A stretch of 64,000 bases of DNA. Source: CAVTYH01 sp963773875. GTDB taxonomy: Bacteria > Planctomycetota > Planctomycetia > Pirellulales > JADZDJ01. Of the stretch, positions 48,510-55,867 are shown in pieces (within the stretch, counting starts at the first letter, position 1; the number at the start of each line of letters is the position of its first letter). A program made the position numbers and the translations under genes. The stretch lies in NCBI GenBank assembly GCA_963773875.1, contig CAVZCV010000009.1:62001-126000 (forward strand). Reading direction: 5' to 3'. The notes under the pieces were generated by a model. The model was not told where the DNA came from and ran no database searches. It worked only from the letters and a program-made list of their open reading frames with translations.

Positions 48510-49505
48510 TCAAAAACTATACCCAGTTCTCATTCCAACCGTGAACAGCGTGGACTGCGGTTGCAGCCAGCCACCCGATTCCGCAGATTGCTGCCAAGCG
48601 AAAACCTCGCTGAAGGCCGATACAAACACGTGCTTCCCGCGCAGTCCGGCTTCGAGCTGAGCTGTGACGCCGGCCTGGGGGTAGAGCGCGGCGTCGTTGA
48701 TCGAGGCGCGTTCCAGCGTAACCGCCGTCACACCGATGCGGCCCATGCCATACAGTTCAATGCCGGTGTGCAAATCGCGCCTGGTTTCCAGACCTATGTA
48801 TGGATAAATCGTCCACCAGAATTCTTGATAGCCGGCGACAAACGTGCCCGAGTTGGTGAAGTCGTCGGGCAGATCGCGATTCCAAGCACGCGTGCCCAGG
48901 CCGATGAAATAGGTGAGGCTCGGCGTGAGATCGGGCTCGAAGAGCAGATCGTACTCGGCGCGGACGCCCAGATAGTTCGTGTGCGACGAAAGCGGCTCCA
49001 GCACGTTGTTATTGTTCAGCACCTCGGCGGAGTAATTCACACTGCTGCCGAACACTTCGGCGCGGAATCGTTCGCGACCGCTGCGGCGCTGGTAGCCGAG
49101 TGTGAACAACGGGCCGTCTTCGTTCACGAAATCGGCGCCTTCGAAGCGCTCGTTCCAGTGGAAATAATCGATGTGCGTGTACCAGGTCGATTCAAGCAGG
49201 CGATGTTCGGCCGGCACGGCGCAATCGGCGGCGGTTTCGTAAGTCCCGGCAGTGTACCCTTGCCATTGCGCGGGACTGGGGCACGTTCGTCGCCGGTTGG
49301 CGCGATGGCAGTTGGCGGGGAAATGGGTGTCGATTGGGGAACGGTCGGCGGCAGCGCGGTCGGCGGCTGATCGAGCAGTTGGAAGTTGCTCGCCGGTGCG
49401 GGCCCCGGCATTGGCGGCAGGGTTGTCGAAGTATCCAGCGGCCAGCGCCGGAGTCGTCAACAAAGCGGCAATGGCAAAGCAAATCGCTTGCGCGGAGGTT
49501 TTCAT
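48510..49505 (-). CDS. outer-membrane beta-barrel protein; proline-rich linker probably read in the wrong frame
   Basis: About 331 residues with a signal peptide (AICFAIAALLTTPALA). The C-terminal two thirds show alternating amphipathic strands (ESTWYTHIDYFHWNERFEGA, FTLGYQRRSGRERF, AEYDLLFEPDLTPSLTYF). The protein ends in LFTVGMRTGYSF with a terminal phenylalanine, the usual barrel assembly signal. Between about 49415 and 49270 the annotated frame is arginine-rich and unlike the rest, while the next frame gives a natural linker (NFQLLDQPPTALPPTVPQST). Two compensating indels are likely. It runs convergent to ispG with a 8-base gap. Function unknown; an envelope porin-like role is inferred. 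Confidence 0.65.
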   Translation of the reverse strand: MKTSAQAICFAIAALLTTPALAAGYFDNPAANAGARTGEQLPTARSAADRAAADRSPIDTHFPANCHRANRRRTCPSPAQWQGYTAGTYETAADCAVPAEHRLLESTWYTHIDYFHWNERFEGADFVNEDGPLFTLGYQRRSGRERFRAEVFGSSVNYSAEVLNNNNVLEPLSSHTNYLGVRAEYDLLFEPDLTPSLTYFIGLGTRAWNRDLPDDFTNSGTFVAGYQEFWWTIYPYIGLETRRDLHTGIELYGMGRIGVTAVTLERASINDAALYPQAGVTAQLEAGLRGKHVFVSAFSEVFAWQQSAESGGWLQPQSTLFTVGMRTGYSF

Positions 49506-49721
49506 CGGCTACGTCTTGGGCAAGAGAATTTCGCCCGGAAAAGTGAATCGGTCGGCCGGCACAATAGCCGTTGTCAGCGGGCGATTCAACGTGACCTCTG
49601 GCGGAATGCATTGCCAGCACGCCCCAATTGCTGTTTGCCACATCCCGCCGCTTTGCTAACATCCCGCGCTTTTCACGACGGGCCGATCCCCCGGCAGTCG
49701 TTTGGGCCAAGGAGAATGATG

Positions 49722-50549
49722 ATGCAAGTGGGGGCGCGGGGGCAATTTCTTCGACTGCAAATTGTGGCGCCGTTATTCTGCGCCGTCGTCTCCGGCTGCG
49801 CAACCTGGAGAACGACTCCGCCGCGCGCGGGTTTGCCAGATCGCTACAGCATGCCGCTCGATCAGCTTGTGATTCACAGCAACTTTGAGTTGCCGAGCCA
49901 ACACCGGCTGTTGCAGGAGATCAACGCGGAGCGCGTCGATGTCAGCAACAAAATCAACCTGCCCGTGTCGGACGAGAAGATTCACGTATATCTGTTCAAA
50001 GATGGCGAACAGTTTTACGACTTCATTCGGATGAAGTTTCCGAACTTCCCCGATCGCCGCGCGTTTTTCGTGGAGAGCGATACGAAGCTGGCTGTGTACG
50101 CGTATTGGGGCGATCGCGTGGCGGAAGATCTTCGCCATGAAGTGTGCCACGGCTATTTGCACTCGACCGTGCAGAATTTGCCGCTGTGGTTGGACGAAGG
50201 TCTGGCCGAGTATTTTGAAGTGCCGCGCGGCACGAACGGCATGCATGCCTCGCACATTGCCGATTTGAACAAACTGATCAAAGAAGGAAAATGGCGCCCT
50301 GATTTGCGTCGCTTGGAAGCGTTCCGCTCGCCGGCAGACATGACGGAAATCGATTACGGCGAAAGCTGGGCCTGGGTCCACTGGATGCTGGAGACGGCGC
50401 CAGCCCGGCGCACGATGTTCCAGGAGTATCTTGCCGACTTGCGCCGCAGTGGCCAGCCGATGCCGCTTTCGGTTTACATGCGCCGGCTGGGAGGTGATCC
50501 GGAGCGAGAGCTGTATGAATACGTGCGGTGGTTGGAGTCGAAGAAGTGA
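49722..50549 (+). CDS. DUF1570-type lipoprotein with a metallopeptidase-like motif
   Basis: About 275 residues. The lipoprotein signal reaches LFCAVVSGC (Cys at about residue 25). The domain contains KIHVYLFKDGEQFYDFIRMK, AYWGDRVAEDLRHEVCHGYL (an HExxH motif as HEVCH) and LWLDEGLAEYFEVPRG, the downstream Glu-bearing helix typical of zincin-like DUF1570 proteins. AAGGAG lies about 7 bases before the ATG at 49722; two ATGs just upstream are less well spaced. The family is frequent in planctomycetes. Peptidase activity is suggested by the motif, but no substrate is known. It is divergent from the 48510-49505 barrel gene. Confidence 0.8.
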   Translation: MQVGARGQFLRLQIVAPLFCAVVSGCATWRTTPPRAGLPDRYSMPLDQLVIHSNFELPSQHRLLQEINAERVDVSNKINLPVSDEKIHVYLFKDGEQFYDFIRMKFPNFPDRRAFFVESDTKLAVYAYWGDRVAEDLRHEVCHGYLHSTVQNLPLWLDEGLAEYFEVPRGTNGMHASHIADLNKLIKEGKWRPDLRRLEAFRSPADMTEIDYGESWAWVHWMLETAPARRTMFQEYLADLRRSGQPMPLSVYMRRLGGDPERELYEYVRWLESKK

Positions 50550-50589
50550 TTGCGTTGCATTTGATGCCGCAAGTGGCGGACACGGCGAA

Positions 50590-51567
50590 TCACTCTTTGC
50601 GAAAAACCACGCCGCTATCGACTTGTTCAAAGCCGAGTTTGCGATACGCTCCAATGGCGGCAGCGTTGCTTTGCATCGTTTGCACTTCGATCAGTCCGAT
50701 GCCTTGTTCGGCAGCCTGACGCAAGATGTCGCCGAGCAAGTTAACGGCCAGCCCTTGACGGCGCACTGCGTCGGCGACCCACACATCCAAGAGACCGGCG
50801 GTGCGCACGCCCCAAGTGTGGCTGAACGTTTCCATGTCAACCAGCGTTGCCACGGCAGCCGGTTGCGTTTCATCTTCGCGAAGAAAGAGCCGGTACTGAA
50901 GCCGCGTCAAATCGCCCAGCGTGCACGCTTCCCACCACGTTCGAGCCGGTGGGTCGCAAACATAATTGATCTTCGTGCGGCGCCGCACTTGCATTTGCTG
51001 CCGATCAACCACCGGCCGGAATCCGGCCAACTCGCGATGCAGGACCACGGTGCGATCGATTTCTCGATAACCAGCCGCGCGAAAAAAACCCTGTTGCTGC
51101 GCGTCGGAATCCAAAATGCCGGGCAGTTCGCTGCCGCCATACAGCCCCACGTAAAACGCGTTGAGGGGCCGGACGCCGCCGCCATAGAGAACCTTTGCTC
51201 CGCTATCCCGCAGAAATTCTTCACTACGGCCAATGAGTTCGGCAGCAATCGCAGCTTCCTCCGGATGCGGCGAGACCACCGTAAGGATCGACGCTCCCAA
51301 ATCATTCACGATTTCCGATTCATCCGCATCGGGGCCAAATCCAGCGTGGGCAAAACCGATGGGGCGATCGTCGTCGGTGGCGATTATCAGTCCCTTCGGA
51401 TTGAAGTAGGGCTTGGAGAGGACCATTCGCTCCAAGAGCGGAGCGGTCATCGGCTGCGCATAGCCACGCAGTCCAGACCGCGTGCGCCAAATGTCCGCCA
51501 AATGCGGCGGGTCGCGATTTTCAAACGATCGATAGCCAATCAAGGCGCGGCATCCGCAGTTGTGCAC
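50590..51567 (-). CDS. GNAT-family acetyltransferase (tandem-domain type)
   Basis: About 325 residues containing two GNAT-like halves. The N-terminal half includes LIIATDDDRPIGFAHAGFGP and PHPEEAAIAAELIGRSEEFL. The C-terminal half has the acetyl-CoA motif VADAVRRQGLAVNLLGDILR followed by NAAAIGAYRKLGFEQVDSGV, which ends the domain. The start is a GTG at 51567; an internal start is possible. The substrate is unknown. Its 3' end faces the DUF1570 gene. Confidence 0.85.
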   Translation of the reverse strand: MHNCGCRALIGYRSFENRDPPHLADIWRTRSGLRGYAQPMTAPLLERMVLSKPYFNPKGLIIATDDDRPIGFAHAGFGPDADESEIVNDLGASILTVVSPHPEEAAIAAELIGRSEEFLRDSGAKVLYGGGVRPLNAFYVGLYGGSELPGILDSDAQQQGFFRAAGYREIDRTVVLHRELAGFRPVVDRQQMQVRRRTKINYVCDPPARTWWEACTLGDLTRLQYRLFLREDETQPAAVATLVDMETFSHTWGVRTAGLLDVWVADAVRRQGLAVNLLGDILRQAAEQGIGLIEVQTMQSNAAAIGAYRKLGFEQVDSGVVFRKE

Positions 51568-51656
51568 AATGCGAAATTCACGCGATCACGATAGCAGACT
51601 GACAGGCGGGCAAACAAGATGGAACACGAGGCGAAACACTGCAGCAATTAATGCGC

Positions 51657-51962
51657 TCAAGCGAGTTCCACCCAAACTCCGCCGTCTTCCTCTTTCGTCT
51701 CAAAGCGCGGCTGCATCAGACTGAGGTTGAGTTGATGCTGACCGTTGCGAACATCAAATTGCCAGCCATGCCAAGGACACGTGACGATGCAGCCGGTCAG
51801 TTCACCCTCGGCCAACGGCCCGCCTTGATGGGGGCAGACGCCATCGATCGCGAAAAACTGTCCGTCGACATTAAAGAGGGCGACAATCTGCTCGCCGATA
51901 ACTGCTTCCAGGCCACTTCCTGGCGGGCAATCGTCAACTGAGGCGATTCGGTGCCAAGCCAT
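51657..51962 (-). CDS. Rieske [2Fe-2S] domain protein
   Basis: About 101 residues making one Rieske domain. The cluster ligands are in CPHQGG (C-x-H) and CPWHGW (C-x-x-H), about 15 residues apart, with IVALFNVDGQFFAIDGV before them. It resembles small ferredoxin subunits of NirD or dioxygenase-ferredoxin type that pass electrons to a partner. The ATG at 51962 (MAWHRIAS) is preferred because the family starts there; a longer frame from 51992 adds ten basic residues. No dioxygenase partner is in the window. Confidence 0.9.
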   Translation of the reverse strand: MAWHRIASVDDCPPGSGLEAVIGEQIVALFNVDGQFFAIDGVCPHQGGPLAEGELTGCIVTCPWHGWQFDVRNGQHQLNLSLMQPRFETKEEDGGVWVELA

Positions 51963-52081
51963 TTTATGTTTACGAACCCGATGCGCAAGCAAAAAAGAAT
52001 CGCGTTCGTCACTGGCGCGTCGGGTCAGTGTGTAAAATCCTTACTCCGCGGCCGCAGCTTTCGCGTACGAGCCAAGCACTG

Positions 52082-53161
52082 TCAGCCGCACCGCGCGCGT
52101 GCCAGCTGATCAGTCGCCCGCTGGACGCGCTTATCGTGATGATGTCCTTCCAGTTCGACGAAGAACAGATAGCCACCCTCCGGTCGGGCGATCGGAAACG
52201 ATTCAATCCAGGTCAGGTTCAATCGATTTCGTTTGAAGATGGCCAGCGCCTCGGCCAATGATCCGGGACGATGCACGACTTCGAACATCAGCGACGTTTT
52301 ATCACGCCCGGTGCGAGGCGCCGGATGATGACCAATCACGGCGAAGCGTGTAACGTTGCCTTGCTGGTCTTCGATATTTTCGGCCAAAACATCCAGTCCG
52401 TAATGCACACCCGCTTGGACACTGGCGATGGCCGCGGCGCCGGGCTTGTCTTTTGCAAGCTGTGCGGCGGTTGACGTGCTCGTCACTTCAATCGTGCGCG
52501 CTTGTGGCAAGTGTCGCGTTAGCCAATTGCGGCACTGCGAAAGTGGCTGGGCTTTGCTGTAAACCTCCTGCACCTCGCCACGCGAGCATTTGGCGAGCAG
52601 GCAATGATGAATGGAAAGGTTCACTTCCCCGCAAATCTGCACCGGCAGCCGCGTGAACATATCGAGCGTGTCGGCGATTCGCCCGTCAGTGCTATTTTCA
52701 ATTGGCACCATGCCGTAATCACAGTGCCCGCGGTTCACCTCTTCAAACACCGCCGCAATACTGCCAACTGGCACGAATTCCACGCTTTGGCCGAAGCGGT
52801 GCAGCGCAGCCAAATGGCTGTAAGTGTAGGCAGGTCCGAGATGCGCCACCCGCATGGCTTTTTCGAGCGCACGCGAGCCGCTGATCAATTCGCGAAACAC
52901 CGCCTGCAAACATTGGCGGCCGAGTGGGCCTTGATTCAATTCTGCCGCGCGGGCTAGCACTTCTTCCTCGCGCACGGGATCGTAACAGTGTTGCCCGTTC
53001 GCCTCTTTGACTTTGCCGATTTGGTGGGCAAGTTTGGCCCTTTGATTCATGAGGCCAACCAACTCGCGATCGATGCGATCGATCTTGGATCGCAGCGCCG
53101 CCAGCGTCGGATTTTTCGCCGCCGATTTTGCGATTCGCTCAGTCGGCTTTCCTTTGGCCAT
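52082..53161 (-). CDS. pheA: bifunctional chorismate mutase / prephenate dehydratase (P-protein)
   Basis: It makes phenylpyruvate from chorismate in phenylalanine synthesis. The 359-residue protein has an AroQ-type chorismate mutase domain at the N terminus (LRSKIDRIDRELVGLMNQRA, residues about 23-42), the prephenate dehydratase domain (VAHLGPAYTYSHLAALHRFG, IPIENS-equivalent VPIENSTDGRIADTLDMF and FAVIGHHP) and a C-terminal ACT domain (LMFEVVHRPGSLAEALAIF, NLTWIESFPI) for feedback by phenylalanine. The TxRF motif before FAVIG is VTRF. The frame is intact. Confidence 0.95.
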   Translation of the reverse strand: MAKGKPTERIAKSAAKNPTLAALRSKIDRIDRELVGLMNQRAKLAHQIGKVKEANGQHCYDPVREEEVLARAAELNQGPLGRQCLQAVFRELISGSRALEKAMRVAHLGPAYTYSHLAALHRFGQSVEFVPVGSIAAVFEEVNRGHCDYGMVPIENSTDGRIADTLDMFTRLPVQICGEVNLSIHHCLLAKCSRGEVQEVYSKAQPLSQCRNWLTRHLPQARTIEVTSTSTAAQLAKDKPGAAAIASVQAGVHYGLDVLAENIEDQQGNVTRFAVIGHHPAPRTGRDKTSLMFEVVHRPGSLAEALAIFKRNRLNLTWIESFPIARPEGGYLFFVELEGHHHDKRVQRATDQLARARCG

Positions 53162-53781
53162 GGATGCAATCGGCTGCGCCGAACCGGCTCTTAATAATTT
53201 TGATGAGATGGAGGCGATCGCCGGACGTTACCTGTTCCGGCTGATTTCCGCACGCTGAAAGAGCCAGTCACTTGTACTGGCGATAAAATGGGGTGTCAAG
53301 CAAACCATCGAGTGGGCCAATCAAACGCAGAGGGCTGAGATCGAACAGAATTGAGAGTCGAGCATTGTGACGCGTTCCGCGGAGTATCGACATTTGCGAT
53401 CATCGCGATCCGGCGAATTCAACATCTCCAATGTCGGTTGAGTAAAACGGTCGAAATTCCGATCGCGATCATCCCCCAGACCCGACGTTGGCAATCAACT
53501 AAACCTAGCCCGCCAGTGTCAAATTGGCAGGCCGAATCAACTTGCGTTCGGCGAAACGCGCTTTCGCGCGGCTACCTTTCTCCCGGCACAAGGCTATACT
53601 AGCACAGAAGTTAAGCGTTCAACAAGCGAACTGGCCGCTGGCCAACTAACCCGGCACGGCCTTTGCTTTTTCCAACACGGTCATAAATCAGCAGTCAATT
53701 AATACGTAATAATCAGCATGCGTAATATCTATCGCCGGGAATTGAATCGGTGGCGAAGCGCCGTTTAACAAGGAGTTGTAA
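53162..53781. other. 620-base spacer between pheA and dnaK
   Basis: Divergent genes start on both sides, so both promoters should lie here. TATACT at 53595-53600 could be a -10 box for dnaK, but no matching -35 is clear. No CIRCE inverted repeat (TTAGCACTC/GAGTGCTAA) is seen, so HrcA control is not indicated. AAGGAG lies about 6 bases before the dnaK ATG. No gene is supported. Confidence 0.45.
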
Positions 53782-55699
53782 ATGGCAGCGGGCGAAAAGA
53801 TTATCGGCATCGACTTAGGCACGACGAACTCAGTTGTCGCCGTAATGGAAGGCAAAGAAGCCAAGGTTATTCCCAATCAGGAAGGCAACCGGCTGACGCC
53901 CAGCGTGGTCGCTTTCACCGATAAGGGCGATATTCTCGTCGGCGAACTGGCCCGGCGTCAGGCAATCACGAATCCGAAGAAGACGGTTTCGTCGATCAAG
54001 CGCTTCATGGGCCGCCGTCACAGTGAAGTGGCCTCCGAAGAAAAGATCGTGCCCTACCAAATCGTTGGTGGTCCTGAAGAGTATGTGAAGGTGAAAGTCG
54101 GCGATAAGGAATACACGCCACCGGAAATCTCTGCATTCATATTGCGCAAGCTGAAAGAAGCCGCGGAAGCGTATCTCGGCCACAAAGTGAATAAGGCCGT
54201 CATCACGGTGCCTGCGTACTTCAACGACGCACAGCGGCAAGCGACCAAAGACGCGGGTCAAATCGCCGGCCTGGAAGTGGCCCGCATCATCAATGAGCCC
54301 ACCGCCGCTGCGCTGGCCTACGGCCTCGAGAAGAAAAATCAGGAAAAGATCGTCGTGTATCGACCTCGGCGGTGGAACGTTCGACGTTTCCGTATTGGAG
54401 GTCGCCGACGGCGTGTTCCGCGTGATTTCCACAAACGGCGATACGCACTTAGGTGGTGACGATTTCGACCAGGTGCTCATCAACTACGTCGCCGACGAAT
54501 TCAAGAAAGAAAACGGCATCGATCTGCGCAAAGACCCGATGGCGCTACAACGACTGCAGGAGGCGTGCGAGAAGGCGAAGAAGGAACTGAGCTCCGCCAG
54601 CTCGACCGACATCAACCTGCCGTTCATCACCGCTGATGCCAGCGGACCCAAGCACCTGCAGTTCAACATCACACGTTCCAAGTTCGAGCAGTTGGAGGAC
54701 CCGCTGTTCGAACGTTGCCGCGGGCCGGTTATTCAAGCGCTGAAAGACGCGAAGCTGGATCCGAAGGATATTGACGAGGTCGTGCTGGTCGGCGGTTCCA
54801 CCCGCATTCCGAAAGTGCAGGAAATCGTCCAGAAAATGTTCGGCAAAGAGCCGCACAAGGGCGTGAATCCCGACGAAGTGGTGGCTGTCGGCGCCGCGAT
54901 CCAAGGTGGTGTGCTGGCTGGCGAAGTGCAGGACATTTTGCTGCTCGACGTCACACCGCTCAGTCTGGGCATCGAAACCGAAGGGGGCATTTTCACGAAG
55001 CTCGTGGAACGCAACACCACCATTCCGACCGAAAAGAAACAGGTCTTCAGTACCGCGGCCGATAACCAAACGGCGGTGACGGTGATGGTCTATCAAGGCG
55101 AACGCCCCATGGCGCGCGACAATCGCTTGCTCGGGCAGTTCAATTTGGAAGGCCTTCCGCCTGCTCCGCGTGGCATGCCGCAGATCGAAGTGAAGTTCGA
55201 CATCGACGCGAACGGCATTTTGAATGTGTCGGCCAAAGACCTTGGCACCGGCAAAGAGTCCAAGGTGCGCATCGAGCAATCGAGTGGCCTGAACGAGACC
55301 GAGATCGAAAAGATGCGCAAAGACGCCGAACTGCACGCCGACGAAGACAAGCGCAAGCGGCAACTGGCCGAGTTGCACAATCAGGGCGAATCGATGGTGT
55401 TCCAGCTCGAAAAGCTGATCAAAGAGCACAAAGATAAGCTCAAAGATTCCGACAAAGCGGCGCTGGAAAGCGCGATGAACAAAGTGCGCGACGCGATCAA
55501 GGGCGATAATGCCGACGAAATGAAATCGGCCATCGAGCAGCTTGAACAAGCCTCGCACGCGTTCAGCAAGACGCTCTACGAATCGGCTGCCGCCAGCCAG
55601 GCCGGCGCTGCCGGTGCAACTGCAACAGCGCCGACCGGCGATGGCAAGAAGCCCGGCGAGGAAGAGGCCATCGACGCAGAGTTTGAGGTGAAGGAATAA
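53782..55699 (+). CDS. dnaK: chaperone DnaK (Hsp70), frameshift at 54361
   Basis: It is an ATP-dependent folding chaperone. The first segment begins KIIGIDLGTTNSVVAVMEG and has the linker KRFMGRR and INEPTAAALAYGLEKK. The natural continuation DLGGGTFDVSVLEV (phosphate 2 motif) is one frame over; one extra C at 54361 (GTGTATCGACCTC) explains the split. The second segment continues through VLVGGSTRIPKVQ, the substrate-binding domain (DILLLDVTPLSLGIETEGG) and an alpha lid, ending EEEAIDAEFEVKE. Total is 638-639 residues, the normal length. A strong terminator follows at 55730-55757. The conserved reading on both sides indicates a sequencing error rather than a dead gene. Confidence 0.96.
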
Positions 55700-55729
55700 T
55701 TAGATCGTTCATCGCCGAGAAACCATTTT

Positions 55730-55757
55730 GCCCCCGGCGAGTCGCCGGGGGCTTTTT
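55730..55757 (+). terminator. rho-independent terminator after dnaK
   Basis: GCCCCCGGCGA-GTCGCCGGGGGC forms an eight-to-ten pair G/C stem with a short loop and is followed by TTTTT. It lies about 30 bases after the dnaK stop and separates dnaK from clpB transcription. Confidence 0.9.
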
Positions 55758-55771
55758 AATGAACAAGCTCG

Positions 55772-55854
55772 TTGTCTCTTGTCCTTGGTCTTTGGTTGAC
55801 AAAATGACAGCGTCGTTGCAACGCATGACCGACAAAAGACAAGGGACCGAGGAC
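55772..55854 (+). repeat. imperfect inverted repeat upstream of clpB made of short GTCC/GTCT words
   Basis: TTGTCTCTTGTCCTTGGTC (from 55772) and GACAAGGGACCGAGGAC (ending about 55854) can pair imperfectly around a loop of about 35 bases. The word style resembles the hairpin arms in the elements at 20.3 and 46.4 kb. It lies just before the clpB start and might be part of its 5' leader. Confidence 0.45.
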
Positions 55855-55867
55855 TAAGGACTCAATC

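Noticed and set aside
48498..49370. 290-codon plus-strand open frame after ispG
   Set aside because: Antisense to the barrel protein; the minus strand has signal peptide, beta strands and terminal Phe.
53590..53781. CIRCE operator before dnaK
   Set aside because: No TTAGCACTC or GAGTGCTAA half-sites with 9-base spacing are present.
54545..55558. 337-codon open frame antisense to dnaK
   Set aside because: His/Phe-rich translation typical of the reverse of a charged protein; dnaK on the other strand is certain.
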